A stretch of DNA of 64,000 nucleotides from Schistocerca nitens. Lineage: Eukaryota > Arthropoda > Insecta > Orthoptera > Acrididae. The notes beneath the pieces were generated by a model. The model searched no databases. It was not told the origin of the DNA and worked only from the letters and a program-made list of their open reading frames with translations. Of this stretch, positions 34,362 through 45,154 are shown in pieces. The position numbers were made by a program, and so were the translations under genes. Each line of letters begins with the position of its first letter. The first letter of the stretch is position 1. The stretch is taken from the NCBI RefSeq assembly GCF_023898315.1, contig NC_064621.1:542087383-542151382 (forward strand), given 5' to 3'.

Positions 34362-35036
34362 TATGCACCCCAAACGCTGTTTCATTCTGAGAGTAGGTGT
34401 GCTCCCTGAATCTGGTTCAAAGTTCCTACCAGTCTGCCCTATGTATTGTTTACTGCAATCATCACATTTGATCTTATATACACCTGAATCCTGAAACTTA
34501 TTCATACTGTTACATATTTTGTGCCGGAGCTTGAATTTTAGCGTGTTATTTGTTCGGAACCCTATTTTAACGTCGGATTTACGAAAACATGTTTCAATCT
34601 TATCTGTAATTCTTCCACTGTAAGTGAGAGCCACGTATTTTTTCTTGTTCAAATGGCTCTGAGCACAATGCGACTTAACTTCTGAGGTCATAAGTCGCCT
34701 AGAACTTAGAACTAATTAAACCTAACTAACCTAAGGACATCACACACATCCATGCCCAAGGCAGGATTCGAACCTGCGACCGTAGCGGTCGCTCGGCTCC
34801 AGATTGCAGCGCCTAGAACCGCACGGCCACTCCGGCCGGCTTTTTTTCTTGTTGTTCCTGTTTACTGCGACTTGACTTGCTTCTATTTGTTTCAGTTGCC
34901 TCTTCTTTATCTTATTATAAATATTCATCACCTCCTTACACGTATATCGGTTCGCTACGGCCACTTGTTTTAAAATAATAAGTTCTTTTTGTACTTCCCG
35001 TTGGCTTAGAGGCAATCTTAGTAGCCTGTATACCAT
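34362..35036 (-). pseudogene. PLE protein, C-terminal part with GIY-YIG endonuclease
   Basis: The minus strand reads from 35036 as YRLLRLPLSQREVQKELIIL, then a basic linker NKIKKRQLKQIEAS, and is cut by a SINE at 34840-34649. It continues KKYVALTYSGRITDKIETCF, FRTNNTLKFKL and then SGVYKIKCDDC (the GIY block with its first Cys pair) and KQYIGQTGRNF (the YIG block with the conserved Arg) at about 34500-34420. After that a frameshift removes the conserved Arg/His and Glu end of the nuclease. The domain cuts target DNA during PLE integration in active elements. The reverse transcriptase part is missing. Confidence 0.88.
34649..34840 (-). mobile_element. tRNA-derived SINE, family A
   Basis: Minus-strand head GCCGGCCGGAGTGGCCGTGC, B box GGTTCGAATCC, full body. 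A target duplication of about 12 bp, TTTTTTCTTGTT, flanks it (34637-34648 and 34843-34854). Removing it rejoins the PLE reading frame at a run of Lys codons. Confidence 0.9.
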
Positions 35037-36220
35037 CGATCTTAATAACTAAATCTGTACACGTATGTTTTCTGAATATACTAAATTTTATGTGACATAG
35101 CATGTGAAGGTTGATGTGTGTGGACGGGTTGCTCCTGTAACCGAACCTCCAGGTACGTTCTGGTACATTTGATGTTGATCGGATAGGATGAAAAAGGTTC
35201 GCATTTGTGAAATAGTAAATTAGTATCAATATCGGTTCAGATCTGAAGATGGTTCTAGAGAAACCGAAACCGGTCATGTGTATAAACATTTCTGCAAGAC
35301 GGATTATAATTTACATTGCAGAAGGGATAGATAACATTCATTCGGAATTTCGAAAATCGTTAGGGAAGCAGCAACAAGACGACTATTCAAGTTGGTTCGT
35401 AGAATATATAAGACTGTAGACATACTATCAAACCATCGGAAAATATTAGCTACATAACACCGGACACAGTGAAAAGCGTCAAAGCTTTTCATGTTTTTAA
35501 TTAAAGGAGATAACTGCTTTTAAAATCAGTCTTTAGTTTATTGCAATATATGAATTGTTGATGGAGGTGAATTATTAAGCGTCGGTAAAGGGCTGTGATT
35601 CTTCTCTTTGCAAACTTGGTACACTTTGTGCATGAAAGGAATTTTTCTGACGCGTTCCTAGCTGGGAAGCCCGGCGACCAGGTGGACACAGATAGTGCGC
35701 TAACGGGCGAGCGGCGGTTGCGCGCTTATGACGGCACGCTTCACAAAGGGCTGGCCCCCAGAGGATTAGCGACAGACGAAGACGCCGATAACATCAACAC
35801 GCTGCCAAGGGAAGCCGTGGACATTCGCACGTGTGCCCGAGGCAGCGGAAACTACAAACTTAGAGCGAAAAACAGTTTTGTCACGATTCTAGGTAACGCG
35901 GACAGAGCGGAGAGTTGGATAGCAACAACACGACTTGGGTGTCCAAGAATCTCAAGTGGCCCAGGGAATTTTGGCCGTTTCCCGCGAGCAGAACACCTAG
36001 GAACGTAGCGGCAATACTCAAAGGGAGAAGTCTTGGTTTATTTGTATACTCTGTCTCACACAGTGTATCGCTCTCTTTTCCTCGCGGAATGCGACGGCAA
36101 GGAGGGAGGAAATTTTGAAACGGACCTCTTCATTGGCAAGAATCTCATGTTCGCTTTGAAAAATAGTACGAGATACGTAATTTGCGGAAGGGCGGAGACA
36201 AGACGCTGGAGGCGAGCGGC

Positions 36221-36241
36221 TCTCTCTCTCTCTCTCTCTCC
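36221..36241. repeat. CT microsatellite
   Basis: About ten CT units in a row. Confidence 0.9.
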
Positions 36242-36598
36242 AGGTGCGAGGAGCGCACTAGTTTTAGGGCATTCCGAATTTTGCTTCTGAGGATGCAGGG
36301 GTTCACTCTTGACTGCTTCCGATAAGTCGCAACGATTCTCTTATCGCTTGTCATGAGACAATGCACTTTGCATTCGTCGCAAACAGCGTAGAGAGCAAAG
36401 TTTGTTAGATCCAAGTAGGCGAGCTTCACTCACTGTGCGCGTTATCAAGAGCTTAACTCAGGATCATTTTGATTTTCTACATGTCCGATGACTGTAGTAC
36501 TGTTAGAACAGTTTTGAGCCTTGTTTAATGCAGTTTCACATAGGTTTGCACTTGCAGATGGACGCATACCGTCGTTCAGTAACGATAACTTCCAGTAA

Positions 36599-36723
36599 CA
36601 GGTTTCGGTCACTATTTTCAGTGTAGGGCATGTTAGACGCTCTCAACTACGACGCCGGTAGCAGGTTTCGGTCACTATTTTCAGTGTAGGGCATGTTAGA
36701 CGCTCTCAACTACGACGCCGGCA
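36599..36723. repeat. Recent tandem duplication, 63-bp unit, two copies
   Basis: CAGGTTTCGGTCACTATTTT to GCCGG is present twice with a period of 63 bp and almost no difference, so it is recent. The unit begins with a GGTTTCGG motif like those at the foldback arms (the complement reads CCGAAACC). Confidence 0.92.
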
Positions 36724-37449
36724 GAGTCTTGATGCAGCCACACGCAATCAGCCGACTCCACCTCCACGCCGACCATGCTATGAACATTGTAATACAGAAA
36801 ACGCCCGCCTTCCTAGCTGCGCATTCTTCTTTCGCTTTCTTCAATTTCTTTCCAATGTGTTAGATGCTCTTAAAGACGCAAGGCAAAGTATTCACCGTTT
36901 GCCCGTTAAGAGAGTCATATATTCAGCTGTTTTTTTTTTTTTTTTCCTTCCTCATTTAATACACCAGGTCAACCCGTCTCGCGTAAGTTATTTATATGTT
37001 AAATTAGAATGAAGTCATACAATGCTCATGTTAAAAGGCAAATACCAGGGCAGGCACCTTATATAATCCACCTGTTGTGAGCTCTTGGTGCCAATTCAAT
37101 TGTATTTGTTGTTTTTTTATTTCTACAGTATCTGGCGACCTAAATTTTTTACTTTTGTTTATCATTATTTGAATAATTTGTGAGTGATCGTTAAATGAAT
37201 TTGATAAAATTTCAGTAATTATTGCATGTGCCGTTTAATGCATTTTCACTGAATAAACCACTTATATGTTGAACAGCACTCCTTCCATTTCATTTATAGA
37301 ATCTAAATAAAATTCACACCTCTTTCTCCCTCTCACACGTGGTATCCTGCAACACCAAGGGCATAAAAGTGCTTAAAATATCCCTCAATCAGATTAACAG
37401 TCGATGCATCAAAATAATTAACAAGACTGATATATACAAAACTGGAAAA

Positions 37450-38225
37450 GAAAATTGAGCATCTGTTATATGCCGATCTGTTTGGCTTTTGGGCAGTAAA
37501 GGTATCAGAAAAACAGTTCTGAAGTTGTCCTTGATAACCGAAGCAAGATGTCAGAAAAATCAAGACACGTTCATGGGATTTGTCTGCCTACAAAAAACGT
37601 TCTACAATGTAAAACGGGGCAAGATCATTAAATTCTGAGAAAAATAGGAGCAAGCCGCAAAGAAATACGGGTAATCTAAAGTACGTGCACGAGCAAGAGA
37701 GAACAATAAGATTGGAAGACCAACGTCGAAGAGGACGCATTAAGAATTGTGTAAGAAATGGATGCAGTGTTTCGCCTCTACTGTTCTATCTGTACATCGG
37801 AGAAGCAATGACGGGAATAAAAGTTCAAGAGTGGGGTTATAATTCAGGGTGAAAGAACATCGATGATGAGATTTGTTGATAACATTAATAACCTCATGGA
37901 GGAGAAGAGTTACAGGAAGTGTTGAATGGAATGGGCTGTCTGATGAGTGCAGAAAGGGACTAAGAGTAAATCGAAGAAAACTAATGCATTGAGGAGTCAT
38001 AAGTGGCATTAGCGATTAATTTGACATCAAATTTGGTGACAACGAAGTAATTCTGCTACCTTGGAAGCAAAATAACATGGCGAACAAAACAAGGACGACA
38101 TCAGAAGCAGACTAGCACAGGCAAAGAGTGCATTTCTAAGTCTTCATTTTACGAAAGATTTCTGAGAATGTGTGCTTGGAGCACAGTAGTGTATAGTGTT
38201 GAGTCACAGACCGTGGGAAAACCCT
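37450..38225 (+). pseudogene. RTE reverse transcriptase relic
   Basis: Plus-strand fragments in shifting frames match the RTE order: NGCSVSPLLFYLYIGEAM near 37759 (normally KGCRQGCSLSPMLFNLYIEEA), VLNGMGCLMSA near 37920, FCYLGSKI near 38048 and RFLRMCAWSTVVYSVES near 38160. The FADD block near 37870 reads FVDN after mutation. It is strongly eroded. Confidence 0.8.
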
Positions 38226-38229
38226 GTTG

Positions 38230-39654
38230 CCTAAACAAAGAGGAGCGCAGACGACCTTTGATCGATTCCTAGGCGCCTACGGTCAGCCAATTCCTTGACA
38301 CGCTTCAGCTGGGTGGGTCTATGCTGTAACTTTAGCGCCTGCTTGTGGGCATGTGGGATGTGAGGGGTGTCCAAGGAGTCGCCTGCCCGCAGGCTCCTAG
38401 GAATAGGACGAGGGTTACCTCTGCACAGGGTCATTTTTAAAGGCTCAAAAAAGTGCGAGAGTAGAACCGAGGGCGTTGCCGAATTGGGGTCTTAGAGGGA
38501 CCGTTTACCGTTTTATTTACGCGCGTGTCAACGTCGCAGTCCCTTCCCCCGTGATCACGCCACAGGAAGGTGCGAAACAGGAGAGCTGAAAAAATAAATG
38601 TGAAATTTTATGCCAATCTGAGATTAGCCTACCTTACACCTCAGACGAACTGCTGAACTGTGGCCTTTTTTTCGCATTTGTCGACACCTTGCTGTCTAAA
38701 GTGTCGCCGCTCCCGAGGATGACGTCGCAGTGCACCCTTGAGATAAATTTCAAACTTATGCCTCGTAAAGGGGCAAAAATATGGGGTTTCAAGAAAGTGA
38801 CTCTCAGTTGTTTCGTGCAGCGTACTTTGTTGACGACCAGCCGAGTTAGCCTGGTTGTTGATGCAGCAGCATACTTTTTAATGGCCCTACTGAAGCTCTA
38901 GTAGGTATGTATGGCTTTGGCGTCCGAGCAGCCATGGAAATGCCCCTCGATTTCTTTAATTAGGGTCTTTGCCTAGTTTTGCCTATTACGTGTTTAGTGC
39001 GTGTGTTAAAGTTCAAACATTTGTACAGATGGTCTCTTAAGTAGTCTCGTAAATCAGTCACCATAAGGAAGATGTCCGGCGGGAGGTAATCTGTTGTTGT
39101 GCATCTGTGGTCCTTTTTTGAGGCTGAGGTGTCAGTCTGAGTAGGAAAGTCTCGGTTCCTCTGGATTTGGCCTGATGTGTCAGGCCGGCATTCTGATGAG
39201 ACAGTCATTTGTTTGCCGTATGTTCTTGATAGAAGCAGCTACATACGGCTTGTCAGACTGATTTCCATCTCATGATTCGTAAATTCACTGACGAAAATAT
39301 CTTAGGTAGTGGCTCGTTGATGCTACTTTTAATGTGATATGAGAGCACATGGCGAAAGGAGTACAGTGATAGAATATTAGTAAACGACTGAAGTCACATG
39401 TTTATTACTAAGTCCAAACTCAGCCGGGACGCCCCGCGATACTGATGAAAACAGAAAACAGTCAGGATATCGTCAGCTGCTGGGGTGAAACAACATGTTT
39501 GATGTCCCAGCACATTCTAGCCATTCACGAATATGTCATCGCCATACCACAGAAATTAAAAAGTCTGTCATCTCTATGTGGAAAGATTTTGAGCTACGTT
39601 TTTCCATCGACTATTAATAATTTTTTCATAATGTGGGGCCACAGTCATAATATA
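38230..39654. other. Unassigned sequence
   Basis: No named repeat or domain seen. A minus-strand frame at 38434-38231 and a plus-strand frame at 38689-38901 are short and unrecognised. Confidence 0.45.
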
Positions 39655-39986
39655 TTTCTTTAAAGTCAGTACCGCCATTAAACTGTTTTTTATTTGCAGT
39701 TTTATATTTACACGATCATGATTTCGGCTTCAAAGTGCCGTTATCAAGTGTTTTAATGTTACACAGTGCCTAAGATGGCGTACTGTCGTATTTAAAATAC
39801 ACTATTAGACATATTGACACTTAGACAATGTGTCTAATAGTGTATTTTAAATACGACAGCATGCCATCTTAGGCACTGTATAACATTAAAACACTTGATA
39901 ATGGCACTTTGAAGCCGAAATCATGATCGTGTAAATATAACTGCAAATAAAAAACAGTCTAATGTCGGTACTAAGTTTAAAGAAAC
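39655..39986. repeat. Foldback element 2: near-perfect giant hairpin
   Basis: Arms of about 155 bp (39655-39811 and 39830-39986) are almost fully complementary, with an 18-bp spacer (ATTGACACTTAGACAATG region). Examples are GATCATGATTTCGGCTTCAA at 39713 and its complement at 39909. The left arm on the minus strand and the right arm on the plus strand both carry the hammerhead-like layout. The high arm identity suggests it is young or gene-converted. Confidence 0.93.
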
Positions 39987-40254
39987 ATCGACTATTGTTT
40001 ACCTCCTTAACACGCTTCTGAAGTGTATTACATTGCTTATACGACGCTCTATACTCCGTTTAATAGAAACAGTACGTGAAAAATAATACTGCACCACAAT
40101 CTGCAAGGACGACTTCAACACATAGGCAAAAGATGCAGGAAGCTTCAGAAAAAAGATTGCCGCAAAGTATAATTTTATGGAGAAACAAAATTGCACGAGA
40201 AGTAAAAGCTTAAAAAAATTCAAAAAAAGCACTGTCCTAACAGGCCTTGAAGGC

Positions 40255-40556
40255 TCAACAGTACCGACCGGCCGCCGTGACATCCTCGGTCCTTAGGCGT
40301 CTCCGGACGCGGATACGGAGGGGCATATGGGCAGCACACTGGTCTCCCGGCCGTTGTCAGTTTTCGTGACCACTGCCGCTACTTCTCAGTCAAGTACCTT
40401 CCCAGTCAGCCGCACAAGGGCTGAGTGCAACCAAATAACCAACAGCACTCGGCAGCCCCGGACGGTCGCCCGTCCAAATGCTAGCCAAGCCCTATGGCGC
40501 TTAACTTCAATGTTCTGACGGGAACCAGTGTTACCACTGCGGCAAGGCTGTTGACC
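40255..40556 (-). mobile_element. 5S-rRNA-derived SINE (SINE3-like)
   Basis: On the minus strand the 5' end reads GTCAACAGCCTTGCCGCAGT, then GGTTCCCGTCAGA, GAAGTTAAGCGCC (5S box A region), GGGCTTGGCTAGCATTTGGA and CGGGCGACC (box C region). This follows the 3' part of arthropod 5S rRNA closely, which carries the internal Pol III promoter. The non-5S body follows to about 40255. No target duplication identified. Confidence 0.85.
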
Positions 40557-40789
40557 AAGTAAGAGAGGTAAAATGAGAGTCGTACTGACTAATAACTTCA
40601 AGTAAGTTTGAGAAGGCTGTACCCAAACAAAATATTATAGAAAACTATCAAACAGAAATGGAAAGTTAGTACAGAGGCAGAACCCAAAACAAGAACGGTG
40701 TTGTAACGCGTCCTTGTATAAAATATTTTAATTGTTGTTGTTGTGTTCTTCAGTCCAGAGACTGGTTTGATGCAGCTCTCCATGCTACT

Positions 40790-41966
40790 CTACCCTGTGC
40801 AAGCAGTCTTCATCTCCCAGTACCTACAGAAACCTACATCCTTCTGAATCTGTTTAGTGTATTCATCTCTTTGTCTCCCTCTACGGTTTTTAGCCTCCAC
40901 GCTGCCCTCCAGTACTAAATTGGTGGTCCCTTGATGCCTCAGAACATGTCCTACCAACCGATCCCTGCTTCTAGTCAAACTGTGCCACAAATTTCTCTCC
41001 TCTCCAATTCTATTCAATACCTCCTCATTAGTTATGTGATCTACCTATATAATATTCAGCATTCTTCTGCAGCACCACATTTCGAAAGCTTCTATCCTCT
41101 TCTTGTCTAAATTATTTATCGTCCACGTTTCACTTCCATACATGGCTACACTCCATACAAATACTTTCAGAAACGACTTCCTGACTCTTAAATCTATACA
41201 CCATGTTAACAAATTTCTCTTCTTCAGAAACGCTTTCCTTGCCATTGCCAGTCTACATTTTATATCCTCTCTACTTCGACCATCTTCAGTTATTTTGCTT
41301 CCCAAATAGTAAAACTCATTTACTACTTTAAGCGTCTCATTCCCTAATCTAATTGCCGGCCGAAGTGGCCGTGCGGTTAAAGGCGCTGCAGTCTGGAACC
41401 GCAAGACCGCTACGGTCGCAGGTTCGAATCCTGCCTCGGGCATGGATGTTTGTGATGTCCTTAGGTTAGTTAGGTTTAACTAGTTCTAAGTTCTAGGGGA
41501 CTAATGAGCTCAGCAGTTGAGTCCCATAGTGCTCAGAGCCATTTGAACCATTTGAACCTAATCTAATTCCCGCAGCATCACCCGATTTAATTCGACTACA
41601 TTCCATTATCCTCGGTTTGCTTTTGTTGATGTTCATCTTATATCCTCCTTTCAAGACACTGTCCATTCCGTTCAGCTGTTCTTCCAGGTCCCTTGCTGTC
41701 TCTGACAGAATTACAATGTCATCGGCGAACCTCAAAGTTTTTATTTCTTCTCCATGGATTTTAGTACCTACTCCGAATTTTTCTTTTGTTTCCTTTACTG
41801 CTTGCTCAATATACAGATTGAATAACATCGGGGATAGGCTACAACCCTGTCTCAGTCCCTTCCCAACCACTGCTTCCCTTTCATGTCCTTTGACTCTTAT
41901 AACTGTCATATGGTTTCTGTACAAATTGTAAATAGCCCTTCCCTCCCTGTATTTTACCCCTGCCAC
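40790..41966 (-). pseudogene. RTE reverse transcriptase, C-terminal half
   Basis: From 41966 the frame reads AGVKYREGRAIYNLYRN, GLRQGCSLSPMLFNLYIE, and LRFADDIVIL near 41730, then is cut by the SINE. It resumes at 41353 (IRLGNETLKVVNEFYYLGSK) through RRMLNII to an in-frame TAG at 41042 (normally IRWVDH), and continues in the same frame to VDHITNEEV, GHVLRHQGTTN and the natural stop at 40790. Apart from the SINE, one nonsense codon is the only break I see. Confidence 0.9.
41355..41556 (+). mobile_element. tRNA-derived SINE, family A, best tRNA-Leu likeness
   Basis: Head GCCGGCCGAAGTGGCCGTGC GGTTAAAGGCGCTGCAG is written here in two parts; with B box GGTTCGAATCC it resembles a tRNA-Leu. A perfect 12-bp target duplication, CCTAATCTAATT, is at 41343-41354 and 41557-41568. 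The head differs from other family A copies (GTGCGGTTAAAGGC against GAGCGGTTCTAGGC), so it is a separate subfamily. Confidence 0.94.
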
Positions 41967-41984
41967 CTTCAGAATACTTTAATT

Positions 41985-42553
41985 ATAAACTATAAAACCG
42001 ACATTTCGACCGTACTGGAACGGTTTTCGTCTGGGCAAGATTAGTTTGGGAGGAGGAAAGTTAGTCTATCGGTGTAAATACTTCATTGTCTCTAGAGTAT
42101 AATAGGCCAGTCGTGACGAAAAGGAGGGGCAGCTACAAACTTCCGGCGTCCTGGCTGCCAGCTACCCCAGCCCCACGGGCCACCAGCGGTCGCTGGGCGA
42201 GAGCCTCACCGGGCACGGGCGCAAAAACCTAAACCAACAGCTACAGACAAACTGTTTGTGAATTTCCGCGTACTCCAGGAAGAAAACGTGTCCACCACAA
42301 GCCAAGCGCTGATTTGCAGACTGTCAACTATCACTGACAAGCAGGACAGTCCACGAATAGTTTCTTTCCCACTCTCTCCCATTCGTCACGAGGAACCTAT
42401 TATATTCTAGGACCAATAAAGTTTCACAAATATGATTATTGACACCAATCGTTTGCAATAAATAGAGGAAATTTTCTTCTCCAAAACTAGCTTCGCCCCG
42501 AGGAAGGCCACTGTAATACTATCGAAACGTCGGTTTTGTACTCAATAATTAAA
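41985..42553. repeat. Foldback element 3 with hammerhead-like arms
   Basis: The ends AAAACCGACATTTCGACCGT at 41995 and TCGAAACGTCGGTTTTG at 42522 are inverted partners. Inside each arm is a hairpin followed by CGAAA and a GACGTC-like palindrome. The right arm has GAGGAAGGCCACTG with an upstream core CCGAGGA (42499-42505). The 450-bp centre is unrelated to other repeats here. Confidence 0.75.
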
Positions 42554-42561
42554 GAGGTTTA

Positions 42562-43722
42562 TACCTTGAAGAGCCAAAGAAACTGGTACACCTGCCTAAT
42601 ATCGTGTAAGTGCTGCAACACGACGTGGCATGGACTCGACTAACGTCTGAAGTAGTGCTGGAGGGAACTGACACCATGAATCCTGCAGGGCTGTCCATAA
42701 ATCCGTAAGAGTACGAGTGGGTGGAGGTCTCTTCTGAACGACACGTTGCAAGGCATTCCCAGATATGCTCAATAATGTTCATGTCTGGGGAGTTTGGTGA
42801 CCAGCGCAAGTGTTTAAACCCGGAAGAGTCTTTCTCGAGCTACTGTGTAGCAATTCTGGACATGTGGTGTGTCGCATTGTCATGCTGGAATTGCCGAAGT
42901 CCGTCGGAATGCACAATAGACATGAAGAGATGCAGGTGATCGGACAGAATACTTGCGTATGCTTACGTCATTGTCGTATCTAGACGTATCAGGGATCCCA
43001 TATCACTCCAACTGCACACGCCCCACATCATTACAGAGCCTCCACCAGCTTGAACTGTCCCCTGCTGACATGCAGGGTACATTGATTCGTGAGGTTGTCT
43101 CCGTACCAGTACACGTCCATCCGCTCGAAACAATTTGAAACGAGACACGTCCGACAAGGCAGCATGTTTCCAACCATCAACAGTCCCATGTCGGTGTTAA
43201 TGGGCCCAGGCGAGGCAGAAAGCTTTGTGTCGTGCAGTCATCAAGGGTACACGAGTTGGCCTTCGGCTCCGAAAGGTTCACACACTGACACTTGTTGGTG
43301 GCCCAGCACTGAAATCTACAGCGGTTGCACGTCTGTCACGTTGAGCAATTCTCTTCAGTTGTCGTTGGTCCCGTTCTTGCAGGACCTTTTTCCGGCCGCA
43401 GAGATGTCGGAGATTTGATGTTTTACAGGATTCCTGATATTCATGGTACACTCGTGAAATGGTCTTACGGAAATACCCCCACTTCATCGATACCTCGGAG
43501 ATGGTGTGTCCCATCGCTCGTGCACTGATTATGACACCACGTTCAAACTCACTTAAATCTTGATAATCTACCATTGTAGCAGCAGTAACCTATCTAACAA
43601 CTGCGCCAGACTCTTGTTGTCTTATATACTCGTTGTCGACCACAGAGCCGAATTCTGCCTGTTTACATATCTCTGTATTTGAATACCCTTGCCTATACCA
43701 GTTTCTTTGGCGCTTCAGTGTA
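42562..43722 (-). mobile_element. Tc1-like element, family S (copy 4), decayed
   Basis: Both terminal repeats are clear: CTTGAAGAGCCAAAGAAACT on the left and AGTTTCTTTGGCGCTTCAGT on the right. The transposase starts at ATG 43574 (VDYQDLSEFERGV) and is open to 43278, with a small deletion that removes LPQIA. Then come a stop and shifts. LSDVSRFKLF near 43150 keeps the first Asp but changes the next Glu to Val. QFQHDNATHH near 42880 holds the second Asp, and SPDMNIIEHIWE near 42780 the Glu. Confidence 0.93.
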
Positions 43723-43724
43723 CA

Positions 43725-45150
43725 ATGATGTGTTACAACACTGAGAGGAATTTTTATCATATTGAGACTGGCCTACGTACTTATGTCAGAAAGGGCAATG
43801 CTTGAGCCGCTGTGTTCAGCGTCTGACTCAAAACTGGCAGAGCTGTTATTAGCAGTAACAGTTGTACAGTCGGTGTGCTGTTATCATGGGGACGAAGATC
43901 CACACCAGTGATACCAACAACGATGGAAAATGTGTTTAATATCTCATTATGGGCATCGCTAAAATGTGACCATATCATTTTCTGCTGTCAAAGTGATGGA
44001 AAGGTGATTTGAATCATAACAGAGTTTCTCCAAGAGATGTGGTGCAAGTAGTTCATGAGATGTCTTCTTTATAGTTTATGATAGTTGTAGATCCGGCTAG
44101 AGTTTCCTCCGTCGCTGTACCTACATGTACTGGTAGTTCGGCTAACCCCCTTTTTTGTTTTTTGTACTTGTCACTCTCCATTTCAGGGATATAGCTGGGC
44201 ATTTGAGATCGGGCCTTTTAGAGAAACTAGGCTTCTTTCAACCAAATACTTTGCGAGCTGATAGCGGGTTACACAGTGTTACCTATAGGGGTTAAGTGGC
44301 AGGGGGTGACAGTTCCGACATCTGCCCAAGGGAAACCTCCCGAAACGCGGAATCTGAAGTATTTCTAATTTTATTTCTAGGAAAATATAGTTTATTGCCC
44401 CAAGAAAAATAAAAAAGTGTGTGTATGTTTCTGTGTGCTATGGTGACTTTTGTGTCGTGCTTTCCGTGGCCTTTTGTGCGGACTGCAATGGCGATGAGAA
44501 TGCGGTACCAATTCGTTGAAATCAGCAGTATAGGTAAAGCCAGAAGCGACGGCATTCCTTGTGGACGAAGAATCCAGCAGCTTCTAGTCTCTGACCAACG
44601 CGGAAAGATTGCCAACATTCGTGTGGAACGTGTTCACCGAGAGACAGCTGGTCACACTTCATGCATCTTGAAGACTACATACCAGTGACTTTAACCAGCT
44701 TCATCGCCCGGTAAGTTGTAACAAATAGCGTGAAATAGTCTGGAATAGACTAGTAACTACACCGTGTGGTGAATTTAAAGTTCAGGCAGCTCCACCCGCA
44801 CATTAAACTGCCCGACTGCTACAGCAGGAAGTGGAAGTCGGGTGAGTCAGGCGAGTCCCCCACCTCCGTCACGCTCCTTATCACCAGGAGCTACACGGAA
44901 ACGGTTCTGAGAACTACGTCATTTTATTTTATTTTTTCCTTAACCAACACTGAGGCAGAGATGCTCCGGCGAATTTTTACTGCCCATAGGCACGATAACC
45001 TTAGGAATAATAACATCTACAGATAAAAACACAAGTGCTTTCGACGTACCAAGAGCTATTATCTGATTTCCAGAGTGCGACGACTACATAGGCAGATGGG
45101 CCCAAGAATGAAGATGACGTAGGCGGTGCGTATTGGTATAGTGGAAGGAA
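43725..45150. other. Unassigned sequence
   Basis: I see no named repeat. An 89-codon frame at 44419-44688 overlaps a 108-codon frame on the opposite strand, and neither shows a known domain. Confidence 0.45.
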
Positions 45151-45154
45151 ATAA

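Larger units (their letters stand above)
33445..35311 (-). mobile_element. Penelope-like element (PLE) with inverted arms
   Basis: The arms at about 33447-33700 and 35040-35311 are inverted copies of each other for some 240 bp (ends TTATAATCCGTCTTG and its complement; inside, ACCGGTTTCGGTT and CAAATGCGAACCTTTTTCAT). Between them the minus strand encodes the C-terminal part of a PLE protein. PLEs have a telomerase-like reverse transcriptase and a GIY-YIG endonuclease and often end in repeats (pLTRs) in direct or inverted order. Only the end of the protein is left, so this copy is inactive. It was inserted in the RTE LINE and then received a SINE. Confidence 0.88.
32480..35480 (+). mobile_element. 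RTE-type LINE relic, split by a Penelope-like element
   Basis: Plus-strand translation in changing frames gives RTE landmarks in order: NEREESVIEFCKKCHLVMA near 32487 (endonuclease), VGVKKPWVKKK near 32900 (connector), EIKGNDVNIKPAMDIPLLNAEKGADRWE near 33150, then LYEAEELSDDVVE and LDSEVNRSLKNLRSNKAEG to 33440, and after the insertion (33445-35311) GIDNIHSEFRKSLGK near 35325. The two sides join within the sequence that normally reads NKAPGIDNIPSEFLKSL. It is heavily decayed. Confidence 0.85.
35490..37440. other. Unassigned; one 137-codon open frame
   Basis: A plus-strand frame at 35595-36008 is open for 137 codons in a GC-richer stretch (35650-36010). Its product, rich in Gly, Ala and Arg, shows no domain I know. 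It could be an exon or leader of an unidentified element, but composition alone could explain it. AT-rich sequence follows from 36900. Confidence 0.35.
40734..41977 (-). mobile_element. RTE-type LINE, 5'-truncated, one stop
   Basis: A minus-strand insertion with 7-bp target duplications, TTTAATT at 40727-40733 and 41978-41984, and an AACAACAAC 3' tail. It is the same subfamily as 21600-23281 and at least 90% identical by eye, but truncated further. It holds a family A SINE at 41355-41556. Confidence 0.92.

Noticed and set aside
35595-36008. Host exon or retroelement gag (137 codons)
   Set aside because: No splice signals that convince, no domain, and the GC-rich composition can explain the open frame.
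36599-36723. CRISPR-like direct repeat
   Set aside because: Only two tandem units without spacers, in a eukaryotic repeat-rich setting. No CRISPR array occurs anywhere in the window.
40255-40556. Genuine 5S rRNA gene
   Set aside because: Only part of the 5S sequence matches, with many substitutions, and it continues into an unrelated body.
41355-41445. tRNA-Leu-like sequence as a functional tRNA gene (and similar tRNA-like blocks in other SINEs)
   Set aside because: Each is joined to a SINE body and flanked by a target duplication, and the acceptor stem does not close properly. They are SINE heads.
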